DNA of 64,000 nucleotides from Gordius sp. MW1 (GCA_964036665.1 OZ038532.1:20921037-20985036), one strand, 5' to 3'. Numbered from the stretch's first letter, positions 11,796-22,700 are shown. Notes: generated by a model not told the origin, from the letters alone. A program made the numbers and translations.

Positions 11796-12690
11796 TTATA
11801 AAATAATTTTATATTTCCTTTTTCCCAGCGAAAATATCTCAAGAACTTCATCTGGAGTGGGAGCTAATTCCCGATGAATCGCTAAAAGGGCCAATCCATT
11901 TAATCTATTTTTCGACATAGTATTTCTTATATACGTTTTAAGCCTCCTCAATGTTGAGAAACTTCTTTCATTGGTGCATGTAGTGATAGGAAGACAAGCT
12001 AACAGGTAAAGAAGAGTTGTGATGTTGGGTAAAGATTCCAATATTTTATAACCTGATAGGGCGTCCAAGGAATTCTTTGGACGAAACTTTTCTGACGTCT
12101 GAGACAACGCCATATACCAGATGTTGAATTCTGCTATGAGATCTTCATTAGTCCCTTGGAGATCATTGGAATAAAACTCCCATAGAAAGTTTATTTTCAT
12201 CCGCGTTTCTGGCGAAACAATCAAAGAATTTGAAGGAAATAATATTTGGAAATTTCCCAAAACTTGTTTCTTGTCCACGAACCGTTCATTGAGTTGTAGA
12301 ATGAACATATCGAGCAAAGGTATAAAAATAGTTATTTTGTAATAATCCTCAATGGATTCAGTTAAAATATTACTTCGACAAGTTTGCTTCTTTGCATATC
12401 GAGGTTTCTTAAGGTCAAAATCATACAACTTAGCCTTAGCTTCGGCTACTAAAAAAATTTCCCGAAACTCTTCATCAACGTTGTTTCTTATTAATTTCAT
12501 TTGATTTACTAAAGCTTCGGCTAACTGTGTGACTTGCTGTAGATCTAGGTCCTTTTTTTGCAATTGCTTGCATAATAAGGACGTATAGCCAAAGAGTTTA
12601 TTTAGGCATAGAAGGGAAATAATAAATTCACTTTGTCGTAATGCAGTGAGCAAAGTTGCAGCTTCTGTTGCAGCATCGTGATCATAGATA
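11796..12690 (-). pseudogene. hAT transposase, C-terminal half with dimerisation domain
   Basis: About 295 codons are open from 12690 down to the stop at 11796. The C-terminal hAT dimerisation motif is clear: LLACLPITTCTNERSFSTLR, then a MSKNRLNGLALLAIH stretch. The N-terminal zinc finger and the first catalytic part are absent; only some 390 bp separate it from the element end. It therefore cannot encode a complete transposase. Confidence 0.8.
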
Positions 12691-13383
12691 TTATATTAAG
12701 TTAAAAAAAAAAGGTCAGAAAAATAATAATTTTTTAATATTATTTTATATTAATAAAAAAAATTAAAAAATGAAGTTTACTTACTGAGTTTTGTAAAGAA
12801 ATTACGAATATCCATAATTTGAATTTTGAATTGGGTGGGAATGAAAACGAATGTATGAAGGAAAGGAACTAACACAAACGCTACCACTTATCTCAATATT
12901 TAATTATTATATAATTTAAATTTGCGTCAAAAGGTCGTGAAATAAAATTTTCAACCAACATAAAACTTAATTTCAATTAGGGGGGAGCGAAACACTAATT
13001 TTTTCCAATTTTTACAAAAAAAAATCCGGGGGGGGGGGGGGAATTTCCCGTTCCCCCCCCCCCCTGTCTACGCCACTGATTAAGTATAAGATAATTGCAG
13101 CGGGATCGTAGATACGATTTTTTATAGAGGCCAGAATTTTAAAAATTGTGTGGGTTATGAAAGGATTATTTTGAGTCACTGGTTACTAATCTTACTACAC
13201 TGGGGACCAGCTGAAAATCGCTGGATTAGTGAACTTAGGCCGCCATGTCGTTAAATTTTCTTCATATTCTCAAGATATCTATCCTTTATATTCTAACATT
13301 TTTAGAAATTTGTTATCTTTTTTGTATCCTTATACTTTTATAAACCATATGTTCATTAGATAATATATGATCATTCATTTAAA

Positions 13384-14045
13384 CAGCTCTACAAACATTA
13401 ACCTTGTGATTACATCCCGCAATCCGACCAATAATTCTGATAGAGAATTTTGCGCTGAAAAATAATATGTTTCTAGTTTTTTTTCTACAATTACCAGTTT
13501 TATTCGTCCCACTATGTCTGGAAAAAGGAGTAAATTAGAGTACATATTACACACGCTATTTACTAAGACATCTCTCTCTCCCTTTCTCCATCTCTTCCAC
13601 TCCCGCCCCCATATCTATCCATATAAAAGGCGCGGGAGTGGAGGAGAAAGAGAGGAGAGTGGTGAAAGGAGAGAGATGTGTGTTAATAAACATCGCGTAC
13701 GCAGTATGAACTCTAATGTACTCCGTTTACCAGACAAGGAGAAGGGGTTTACGCAAACGCCTATAAACTTGAGTATAAGGGTGATACAAAAATATAAAAG
13801 AAGGGACCTATAGATGAAACTTTAATCTACATGAATATATTACTATTTTTCACTAAATATTAAAAATGCCGTGGCAATATAGCCTCAAAAAGGCTTAGGG
13901 CATTTTTGGCACTTTCAACCTCGTATTATATATCTAAAAAACTGGTAATTGTAGAAAAAAACTAAAACCCTATTATTTTTCAGCGCAAAATTCTCTATCA
14001 GAATTAAGGTCGGATTGCGGGATGTTTTTTTGTAGACCTGTGTTA
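13384..14045. mobile_element. Foldback element, family C
   Basis: The left arm (about 13384-13560) and right arm (about 13690-14045) are inverted copies: CCCGCAATCCGACC with GATAGAGAATTTTGCGCTGA on the left, and TCAGCGCAAAATTCTCTATC with GGTCGGATTGCGGG on the right. Inner arms with purine- or pyrimidine-rich GAGAGAGA tracts also pair. The 99-codon open frame at 13514 is made of these tracts and is not a gene. Confidence 0.75.
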
Positions 14046-14600
14046 TTAGATGTAATTAATCACTTAATGTAGCCCAAGTTGAATACCCATAAAAATCCTT
14101 ATACGTTATAAATCTATTTATTGGATCATGTTCATAAATAAAAGATCAGTAGCTTTAGAGAGCGAAAATAAAATACAAACATTAAAAATATAATTTAAAA
14201 AAATGGTTCTGTTTAATATGGCTTGCTAAAATTTAGCTGGTTAGATTTTTCACAATGCCCTTTAATAATTTAACAAATTGTTAGTCACCTAAATGCACAA
14301 CCTAGTTCGGTTCGAAGGCCGCAAGTGGAGGGTTGACGCCAGGTCGGAGAGCGGCTGTAAATACCAACTGCAATCATGATAGTTTTTAGTAAAACATAGC
14401 AACACTAAGCTAGGGCATTCTTCACAAGCGACGCGATCTGCACCTTCATCTCATTCAATGTGAAAAATACACCAGGGTTACAGCCTGGCTCACAACGAAG
14501 GCGGTTAAGGAATCTAATTGAAGATAGAATGTAGATGAAATGCTCGGTTTTTACATAATGAAAATAGTATTACGATTTTTCATATGTTAAAATTTGAAAA
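14046..14600. other. Spacer, probably 5' end of the LINE remnant
   Basis: The sequence around 14310-14500 is less AT-rich than its surroundings and leads into the endonuclease remnant at about 14600. No intact frame is present. Confidence 0.35.
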
Positions 14601-16500
14601 GAGCTAGATCACATTGACGGGAGAGAGCATCGCACAAATTGAAGAAGGAAAGTACACATTCACTGCTTACAAGAGACCACGTGAAACGGAAGGGGATGAA
14701 AGTTATACTACAGTGGGTCACCAAATCGTAGAAACGGTCTCGTTTTAAACCAATCATTTAAAGACAACGTGGTAGAGTCAAGCGTTGTTCAGAGAGGTTA
14801 ATGTGGATTAAAGTTGCAGATCAAGGTGTCCTCCTAAGCGTTATGTTCGCGTATGCTTCCCAAATTGGGTTCATACAATCAGAGAAAGACTTATTCTTAT
14901 ATTCATTGGAAGGAAATATAAGGAATAGGACAGGAAAAAGGTAGTTATTGGAGCGGATTTCAACGTTCACTTAGGGAAAGATCGCGATGGGTATTAACCA
15001 AATTATAGAGGCTATGGGCATGGCCTGAAGAACAAGAAAAGGGAAAAACTTCTCCAAGTACCCCATGCATAAGACATGGCGATCGTTAAAACTTATTTTA
15101 AAAACGCGGAGATCATATTGTGACTTATATAGGTGTGAAGCATTTTAGTCAAATAGAATATCATACGGCGAAAGGACTTATAGAGTATCTAGCCTTGCAA
15201 AGTAAACCGGAGATGAAATTGCCAGGCAACATCGTCCACTTGTGATGGATCTTGAAATAAAGTATTACCAGAAAGTATAAAGTTTATGTGCCCGAATCAG
15301 ATACGAAAGGCTAAAAGTTACGTTGAGGAACGAAAAATACCATCAGAAAGCATCCACACTCTTAGGTAACAGAGTTGGAACGCAACATAGACGACGATTG
15401 GGAAACGCTAACTGTGCGGATAAAGAAAACGACGATTTAGTTTCTAGGAGACAAAAGGAGGCAAGGCTTTGAATAGGGAGCTATGTTGGTGGGATCAATT
15501 GATTAGGGATTTAATCGAAATAAAGAAAAATACAAACTGTGGCATAAATCAAAAAAGTAAGAGGTATAGTGAGCCGTGAAGAAGGCAGTTGCAATAGCAA
15601 AGAATGGGGCATATACCGAGATGGCAAACAAACTGGATTATAAAGCAGGCGCCAGGCTTATGTAAAAATTAGCAAGATAAGATAAGGGAGAAGAAAGGTC
15701 GCGATTGAGGAGTCCTTAACGTCAAAAACGAGAAGGGTCGGACCTTATTCAACCCGAAGTAGGTGATGGAAAGGTGCAAAGGATATTTCATGGGTCGACC
15801 TAGGCAACATTGCTGAAACAGCAAAAGATTGGGGCCTCACGTTAAATATGCAAAAAACCTCTTTGATGCCTCAAACTAACCTTGAATATCTGGGAATGGT
15901 GCTCGACTTCAACACGCACACCGTCAAATGCACCCCTGAGACCCATAAAAGGCTAGTATATGCAGCGGACATACTGTTCCTTTACCTGGCAACACCGGTC
16001 CCCCCATCCGACTATACACTCTTAGAGGCACTCGGTGTCCTAAACTATTTCTTTTACAACCTAACTGGCATGCCAAAATTGTTTACCACGCCATACTCCA
16101 TATCCACGGGAAACGGCACAGCACACGACAGACCGGCCGCCAAGCAAAAAATAAAAGGGTGTTTGGCACTCCTAAATCAAGTAGTCCCACTCTACAGGGA
16201 ACACGACACCATCAATGGAGAGCAAACACAATTAAACTCTTATTCATAGTTACAGAAAAGCGTCAGGAGTTTGGAATTACAGCGGTATCAAACTAACCTG
16301 CCACTCCTTGAAGCTTATGGATCTTATTAACAAGGCTGAAAAACGAGGTGGAAATATTAGCTAACCAATTCAAATTTGTGGCTGGTAAATCCACAATCGA
16401 CCAAATCTTTGCTCAAAGACCAATAATGGATAAAAATGGGGAAAAGAGAAGAGACCGTCATATGGTCTTTATGTTCCTTCGCAATTTAATATGGTGTTGC
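14600..16500 (+). pseudogene. Decayed endonuclease/reverse-transcriptase LINE
   Basis: Scattered frames match the endonuclease-RT proteins of RTE/Craniata-like LINEs. VVIGADFNVHLGKDRDGY (about 14939) is the endonuclease GDFN strand, ILANQFKFVAGKSTIDQIFA (about 16350) is the RT QFGF.PGKST motif, and RDRHMVFM follows. Between them lie NEKGRTLFNP and RCKGYF, the usual linker. The element is riddled with stops and frameshifts. A foreign RT piece interrupts it at about 15790-16250. A plus-strand 3' piece of the same broad type lies at 37063-37330. Confidence 0.7.
15790..16250 (+). pseudogene. Inserted reverse-transcriptase fragment of another family
   Basis: This frame is open to the stop at 16247-16249. 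Its IAETAKDWGLTLNMQKTS, then NLEYLGMVLDF and LLEALGVLNYF, fit the palm/thumb end and connection of a DIRS- or LTR-type reverse transcriptase, not the surrounding LINE. It lies exactly where the LINE reading breaks off and later resumes, so it looks like an insertion or chimera. Base composition is richer in C than its surroundings. The family assignment is tentative. Confidence 0.5.
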
Positions 16501-16509
16501 TTGAGAAAA

Positions 16510-17165
16510 CGCCCCCTTGTTTTGTGCATGATAAGATATGGGGGCGGGGGTGGAAGCGAAGGAGAAAGGTATAAATTTATATGTTAGTAAACATCGATTA
16601 TGTAGTAGTGTTGTAAAAACGGCTGGGTTATGTATGGTCGAGGGTCGACCTCTGGTTTTAGTCACCTAAACATAAACAGACAGATGGTTTGACCTAAAAA
16701 ACCTTTGGTCTGCGTATGCGACTAAGAATTAGACCAAAGCATTTTTTGTCTATTTATGTTTAGTCGACTAAAACCAAAGGTCAACCAAGCAAAACCAAAC
16801 CCTTTTTACAACACTAGTATGTATTATGTACTATAATGTACTCTGTTCTTACAGACATAGTGGGAGGAATTATAATGCGGGAGAAAGGTTCAAATAAACA
16901 TGGATGAAGCAAAAATATAAAATTATGATCCTATCGATTAATAAATGATCCACAGGATTATATAAGTATTTTTTAAAATGGCTGGGGAATATAGCCCCAA
17001 ATACGTTAAAAATGCCATTTTTTGCACCTTTAACCTAATTTATCACAAATTGTGTATGACTAGAAAAAAAGCTAAAACACGTTATTGTTCAGCCTAAAAT
17101 TCTCTATCAGAAGTATTTGTCAGATTCCTGGATCTTCTTTTTGAAGACCTGTGTTATCAAAGTTA
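16510..17165. mobile_element. Foldback family C, partial copy hosting a MITE
   Basis: The right-hand half resembles the element at 13384-14045: AATATAGCCCCAAA, AATTCTCTATCAGAAG and AAGACCTGTGTTAT correspond in order. Part of the left arm with the GAAGGAGAAAGG tract is present near 16560. The family A MITE at 16606-16816 interrupts it, so the MITE inserted later. Confidence 0.6.
16606..16816. mobile_element. hAT-type MITE, family A copy 3
   Basis: The element runs from TAGTGTTGTAAAAACGGCTG to TTTTTACAACACTA. The flanks TTATGTAG and GTATGTAT share six central bases (TATGTA), an eroded 8-bp target duplication. It is nested in a foldback element remnant. Confidence 0.8.
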
Positions 17166-17260
17166 AAAATTATACCCATGCTTAAGGTGAAATTTAATAT
17201 TGTCCTTGTATTCGGTGGATATGGATCGATAAAGTAGGTAGAGGGAAACGGAACGCGATA

Positions 17261-17292
17261 TTTCGGGCTATTAAATTATAGCCCATCATCAG
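17261..17292 (-). ncRNA. Hammerhead-ribozyme-like catalytic core
   Basis: On the minus strand the order is CTGATGA, one T, GGGCTAT, a six-base loop, ATAGCCC, then GAAA. This is the conserved hammerhead core: CUGAUGA, a perfect 7-bp stem II, and GAAA. Stems I and III and the cleavage triplet are not clear by eye. From memory, this CUGAUGA/GAAA pattern is typical of hammerheads carried by Penelope-like retroelements, but no Penelope reverse transcriptase was found nearby, so it may be an element end or a non-autonomous derivative. Confidence 0.6.
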
Positions 17293-19249
17293 GGGAAAAA
17301 TATTATAAAAAAAGGTGAAGATGAAGTCACAAAATTTATTTAGAAAGTATAAATTAAAATAAATTTTGTCGTATTAAAGTTGTAACAAATACTCTATTTG
17401 ATTTGGCTCTCCTCATGTGGCTAAAATTTGAACTTTGACCATCTTTCATTAAACTTTCATTTCCAAAAATTTATAAAAATTACCTTGATAACGCCATTTT
17501 TCTAACACTATGTTCAAACGGAACAATCTGTACATAGGCGTACGTAAGATTTCATTGGGGGAGGGGGAAGTCTAAATTTTTTTTCTACAAAGATTTGTTA
17601 ATTTTATATATGATTTGAACACTGCAGGAGCAACTTGACCCGACCCGAATCAGGCCGGACTCGGATAATATTTTATAAAATAATTAGACTTGGGGCCTGA
17701 TGAGACAGCCCTAGGCCCGAGCTCGGTCCGAATTAAACCCAAGGCAACCCATTTATAAAATATTACACAACGCAATGTAAATTAAATTTCTTTGCACAGC
17801 CAACACAATATAGCTTTTAAACTCCAGCCCCTCCACCGTCTAAAAATTTGTTAATCAAAATTGCAAATTTTAAGTAGCTTTTACAATTAATAAAATAAGT
17901 AATCATTTCAAAAGCATATTTATTTTCAACTGTTTAATAAATTTTATTTTTAAACATGAAGATTATAATTGTCGTAACCGTAACGACGGACCCTAAATAC
18001 CTCACCCCGCCCCCTAATTGCCCCAGCCTTAGTAATTCATTAAGTATCGAGTTTTTGTTATACTTGAGTTTGAAATTTTGTGTTAGAAAGAGTTAATTTT
18101 GATTAATGGGTGTATTTAATGTTAGTTCATTGTATTAAGAGTTGGGAATGTTTAATATTGTATCTTGTTGTATCCTTAAGAGTTAAGGGAGCAGGTGTAT
18201 TAAGAGTTGGGAATATTTATGCGGGGGATTGAATATTGTATCCTCCTAGTGATTAAAATGAGACCGGAAAGGTTTTAGAGATGTAAAAGTAGATAAGTTA
18301 AATTTAATACCTATGCCTTAGAAAGAGAAGTAAATTTAATAAATAAAAGGAACAGGCCGGGGTCAGGAAACCCTGTCGTTAGTATAAGAATCTCAGTTTC
18401 CAGTTAGAGATCATTAATGATTAATTATTTTTCCTCGCTAGTTATTCCCCGTTGGGGGAATCACCGTATCTCCTCTGTCCTTACGAACCCCTACGAAATT
18501 CCCATCCCTGCTAAAATCCCTATGACAATTACATATATATATTGAATATGAAGATCGAATAAATTATTGTCTATACTTATCATCGATTCGGAAAACGGAA
18601 TAATATTCATGAATTTAATCCTTGTCTAAACTTCCCCCGAATATAACTGAGGTGTTGCAAATACGACACTAACACCCTAAACCCTGACGTTACTAAAGCC
18701 CTTGAACGCAATAATTGACCACGACAAGACTTCTTTCTCCTTATACAGGACATAACAGTTGGCCAACAACTTCTCTTTCATTCTTTGATTTTTTCAAAAT
18801 GTAACAATTTTAAGTTAAAATTTAATAAGTAGAAAAATTGTAGCAATAAGTCTTTATTCCAAACTCATCCTTGTTTTAAATAACGAAACAATCAAATATA
18901 TTTTATATTCATATTGTAAAATGATTTTTTAAATATAAAATTTACCTAAAAGTTTTTATTTAAAAAAATTGGCCGAGGCTCGGGCTCAGATGGGACCAAA
19001 CATTTAAAATGACCTCAGGCTCGGGTCGAGCAAATTTAAAATTGATAGGTCGGGCCTAACTCGGGTCGAAAATAAAATCCATTTTGAAGGGCCATATGTG
19101 GCAAAAGAAAATAATAAAAGATTTATACATATATTTGTAATAGTCTTGCTTTGTTCAGCCAAATTTACTTAGATTTACATTTTTTTGACGCTGGTGTAAC
19201 GGAAATTTTATAGAGAAGAATGTAAAAGAATCAGCTAAGCTGGTAAAAA
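17293..19249. other. Repeat-rich spacer, no gene
   Basis: No protein was recognised. GC-rich CCCGACCCG/CGGGCTCGGG tracts lie at 17637-17760 and 18970-19080, outward of a less repetitive centre. A possible solo LTR is listed separately. Confidence 0.4.
18082..18671. repeat. Possible solo LTR
   Basis: The block starts TGTTAG and ends CTAACA, the short inverted ends typical of LTRs. It contains AATAAATAAA near 18340, and has no coding capacity. No convincing 4-6 bp target duplication is visible, so the boundaries are uncertain. Confidence 0.3.
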
Positions 19250-19418
19250 TAGTGTTGTAAAAAAGGCTGGGTTTTGTTTGGTCGAAATTTGCTTTGGTCT
19301 GTTTTTCTTAGTCGACCTCCTGGCTTGGTCGAAATTTAAAAAAACACACAAGAGTCGACTTTTAGTCTTAGTTGAACCAAAGGCCGACCAAACAAATTCA
19401 GCCGCTTTTACAACTTTA
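19250..19418. mobile_element. hAT-type MITE, family A copy 4
   Basis: The element runs from TAGTGTTGTAAAAAAGGCTG to GCCGCTTTTACAACTTTA. The flanks GGTAAAAA and GGGGAAAA match at 6 of 8. It is about 30 bp shorter than copy 2, with an altered centre. Confidence 0.75.
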
Positions 19419-19968
19419 GGGGAAAACATATCTAAAAATGTAATTTAAAATTCTAACACAACACCTGTCAACCTGGTTTCACTGTGCTACGTTAATTCTA
19501 TACATCTTATTCTAAGTCCACGGAAGGGGGGGGGTGGTTTAACCCTAAAAAACCCCTTGCATATGCCCATGAATCTGCATAATAATTTAGATTAATAAAG
19601 TAGACTTTTTTCTGCTCTTTTACCGCATATAAACTATATTAGCTTAATAACACTATTTAGCCATATCATATTCACTTACGCACAAATTTAATTAAAGTTG
19701 GCAACAATTTTAAATTAATAAAAATACAAATTGATCGTTAAAAAGTAATTCACAAATTTTGTCTTAATATTTTATAATATTAATCAATGTGTGTTCGTTC
19801 ATTTTCGGCTTATCGACTTATAATTTAATTCTAGTTATATAACACATTAGTTTAGTTTATAATTAGTATTACAATATCATAAGAGTAAAAGTTCTTAATA
19901 AGCTGTTTTAGAAACCTGAGGCATTCAATTCACCATAGTCGTGACAATTTTTGTGTTTTTAATTATGG

Positions 19969-20426
19969 CTAGATACCCATTATTGGGTAATTTCCAATTA
20001 AAATATTTAAAAAAAGTATTAGAAAATTGTTTCTGAGGTTTATACTGCTAACCTTATTAAAAGATTTGACAAGAAATAGAATATACCATAGTGTAAATCT
20101 ACCTTATTTGCAGAATCGCTAATCTCTAGCCAATAATTTTGTTTAATTTCATAGTGCTAGAAAAATTGCTTAAAAAATAAATTAAATGTAAGCACAATTT
20201 TGACGATTCCTAATTCTTTATTTATCTCATTCTCCAGTCTGTATAAGCTAAATGCTAAATCTCCCTTTCCTTTTAAATAAAAACCTTGATACCATTTTTT
20301 TTTATCTAAAACGAAAATAATCTTCACCGAGTTTCGCACACAGAACGAACATAATAGGTTCTTTGTTTTTAAAACATTATTTATCATATTTTTACAAAAA
20401 ATATTAATTTTAAAATATTTTGGCAT
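19969..20426 (-). CDS. Possible three-exon gene of unknown function
   Basis: Exon 1 is 20426-20196, exon 2 is 20156-20103 and exon 3 is 20052-19969 (TAG), giving 122 aa. Introns would be 39 and 50 bp, GT-AG, all phase 0. The first donor, ATT|GTGCTT, is weak. Exon 1 includes KWYQGFYLKGKGDLAFSLYR and exon 2 reads HYEIKQNYWLEISDSANK, both of believable amino-acid composition. The N terminus is basic with few acidic residues, so mitochondrial import is conceivable. No family is recognised, and chance open frames remain possible in such AT-rich DNA. Confidence 0.35.
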
Positions 20427-20592
20427 CGAGACAAGTTATTCAGTCTAATAGTGTTTTTCTCAATTGTGATGCAATATATTGTATAGAAGATAAGATTTGA
20501 CTATCTTTAGGCCCGCCCCTTTATACTAACTATTATATAAACCTTTTCATATCTAAAAATTGTAAGTCAGGGTGGGTTTGCGCCTTTAAGGA

Positions 20593-20759
20593 CATGGGCG
20601 TAGTCAGTGGGAGGCAGAGAGGGGCGGCTTACCCTCTCAAAGTCAGAAAAACTCTTCCAATTTTTTTAATAATTATGGCTAAAATTTCAAAAAATTTACA
20701 TTTTGCCCCTCCTTAATCATAATTGCCTCCTTCTAGTTCCAATCCTGGCTACGCTTATA
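20593..20759. mobile_element. MITE family B copy
   Basis: The element runs from CATGGGCGTAGTCAGTGGGA to CCTGGCTACGCTTATA. The flanks TTTAAGGA and TTTAAGAA match at 7 of 8. Confidence 0.75.
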
Positions 20760-21228
20760 TTTAAGAAATTATTAAATTATTATATGACATTATTAAAACA
20801 CCACTAGTATAAACCGATCTATTTGTATTTATGTAAAATTATTATCTTGGACACCTAAATATATCAAAGTCTTCATCTCTACCATGCTCGATAATTTAAT
20901 ATTAACGACTTATTTTTTTTCAAATACATAGTTTCTACTTGACTATTACCCCTTCTTAGTCCAAATTAAGCTTCGAGATTCATATTACGATAGGTTATAT
21001 TCGAAAAGAAAGAGTCAAAATGAAATGGATGGGTTAAAAACTCAAGTGTTATCTGATTATGTTTACTATTAATCAAATACGTTGCATTCATGTTTGTATA
21101 ATTTTACAATTTTATAAAATGTATAACTTTTTAATGTACTATATGTAGCCTTAAATTTATAAAATATATTTATTTTAAAACTGAATGGAACTCAACATTC
21201 TAAAACTACAACAATCTTAAGTGTTACT
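20760..21228. other. Intergenic, no gene seen
   Basis: AT-rich sequence upstream of the first U1 gene's distal element. Nothing was recognised. Confidence 0.4.
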
Positions 21229-21240
21229 GCCATCTAGCGG
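21229..21240 (+). promoter_or_regulatory. Distal element of U1 gene 1 (DSE-like, CTCF-like)
   Basis: GCCATCTAGCGG begins 229 bp before U1 nucleotide 1. The identical dodecamer stands 230 bp before the second U1 gene. Vertebrate snRNA distal elements lie near -220. Read on the other strand with its flank it is CCGCTAGATGGCAG, close to the animal CTCF core. Which factor binds it is unknown. Confidence 0.6.
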
Positions 21241-21402
21241 ATTTTTATATTTGCATCAATTACATAAGTATTTATATAGAATTTGTGTATTTATAATCCA
21301 AAGCATTTTACTAATATTAATATTATTTATTAATTTGCTGGATCAATTATTAAATGCGAATACAAAGTATTTATATGAGTGAGTACTATTATTTGAGAAG
21401 AA

Positions 21403-21422
21403 GACCGTAATGTATATGTAAT
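21403..21422 (+). promoter_or_regulatory. Proximal sequence element of U1 gene 1
   Basis: GACCGTAATGTATATGTAAT, with ACCGTA starting 54 bp before the RNA. It aligns with CACCGTATACTATACTAAAT at the same distance upstream of the second U1 gene. Position and sharing fit the SNAPc-bound PSE of Pol II snRNA genes. Confidence 0.7.
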
Positions 21423-21457
21423 TGCTTAGTATAGTTGGAAGATGAATGGTGTTATAA

Positions 21458-21620
21458 GCACTTACCTGGCACGAGGGTAACAGTGATCAACAAGGCTGTT
21501 CCCTTAGCCTGAGGCTTCACCATTGCACTATGGGTGGAGTTGAAGGTTACGATTATCCCAAATGTGGATAACTCGAGTGCATAATTTCTGGTTGTTGGGT
21601 TTGCGTTCGCGCTAACCCTC
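21458..21620 (+). ncRNA. U1 spliceosomal RNA, gene 1
   Basis: The RNA is about 163 nt, against 164 in human. In order: 5' end GCACUUACCUG, with the ACUUACCUG that pairs with 5' splice sites; stem I GGGUAACAG/CUGUUCCC closing a loop with GAUCAACAAGG (U1-70K site); stem II with CAUUGCAC (U1A site); stem III with CCAAAUGUGG; Sm site AAUUUCUGG; and stem IV ending with a UUCG loop (GCGUUCGCGC). The first two nucleotides differ from the usual AU. A PSE at -54, a distal element at -229 and a CAATTTAGA 3'-box-like motif after the end indicate a transcribed Pol II gene. Confidence 0.93.
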
Positions 21621-21631
21621 TCTTAATCAAG

Positions 21632-21640
21632 CAATTTAGA
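21632..21640 (+). promoter_or_regulatory. 3'-box-like element of U1 gene 1
   Basis: CAATTTAGA lies 12 nt after the RNA end. GAAATTAGA occupies the matching place after U1 gene 2. snRNA 3' boxes direct Integrator processing in this position. Confidence 0.4.
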
Positions 21641-22525
21641 TTAGTCCTTTAACATGAAATATATGGATTTAACCATAAATTGTTTATCCTTAACAGTTTA
21701 TTGCAATTTTAAGATAATAAAATTAACAACTCATTACAAATTTAGATTCATTCCTTATCATTTATATTTATAAACCTTTTCTCTTATATACTGTGAGTTA
21801 TTACCAATTAGGTAGGCAATTGCATTCCATATTTTCTTATTTTGTTGAAAATGTAATTAGTAAAGAGATGTGTAATATTAATATTCTTTTATAATGCACC
21901 CTAGAGTGTCTTTGTAATGTTAATTAAAATATTTCTTAACTCTACAATTCGCACACTTATATCAAAAAAATCTCTTGTTATAATTTTTAAAATTTTTTTG
22001 TTAGAATAATATTCTAATTGAGTGATACATGAATTATTTTAAGTTTTAACATTGAGCAATTTGAATCTTTATTTATTTGAAGGCTTCACTGTTAACTAAC
22101 TACCAATCTTTAAATTATAATCTAAGCTTACTTACTTGCAAATTTGATTTATTACTGAGTGGAATCCTTGACTAATCACCATGTTTGGATTTCATTTATA
22201 AAAGCATGCTCAGGTTTTCTTTCACTTAAAATCACTAGAAAAAAAATTAAAATACATCATTGTCCTATAACTATTTAATAAAGTTTCAATGTGAATTTAA
22301 TATTAAAACTTGTCTTGGTAAGTTTTACCCAAGACTAATAGAAAGTAATAGAACTAACATAAAATACTTTTTTTAATATCACAATTTAAATTTTATTATG
22401 ATGAATATAGAGATAGAAATGGCCTTTTTATATGACATATGGAATTAAACTTGTTTATATTTATGATTGCAATGCTCGGTTGAGTAAGTGCTTTGTGTAA
22501 ACCTATCTAAAATACTACGTTTAGA
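21641..22525. other. Spacer between the two U1 genes
   Basis: AT-rich, with no gene. Apart from the shared promoter motifs, I see no long similarity between the flanks of the two U1 copies, so the duplication is old. Confidence 0.5.
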
Positions 22526-22537
22526 GCCATCTAGCGG
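22526..22537 (+). promoter_or_regulatory. Distal element of U1 gene 2 (DSE-like, CTCF-like)
   Basis: GCCATCTAGCGG, identical to the element before U1 gene 1 and 230 bp upstream of this RNA. Confidence 0.6.
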
Positions 22538-22700
22538 AATTTATTTTTTAAACAATTATTAATATAAAAATTTAAAATCCCGTAGGACAACGTATATGTT
22601 TTTTAATAGTATTAAAAATAACTTCCTTTTAATTTTAAACGATTATATTATTATCAAAATATAGGATAAGACAAATTTTATGCAAAGTTTCTTTCATGAG

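Larger units (their letters stand above)
10639..13078. mobile_element. Rearranged hAT transposon with exact 8-bp TSD
   Basis: The ends are CAGGCGCGTAGCCAGGATTT and CTGTCTACGCCACTG, the familiar CAGTGGCGTAGC type, each followed inward by a long G or C run. The flanks are identical: ATTAAGTA at 10631-10638 and at 13079-13086. Inside are a minus-strand transposase C terminus (11796-12690) and a plus-strand fragment of a related transposase (11160-11765). The segment near 10740-10830, ending TTCTTTTTCCCAGCG, is repeated at 11756-11828, so one copy has inserted into or recombined with another. Confidence 0.85.

Noticed and set aside
13514..13813. 99-codon open frame
   Set aside because: Made of GAGA/CTCT tracts within the arms of a foldback element; no protein features.
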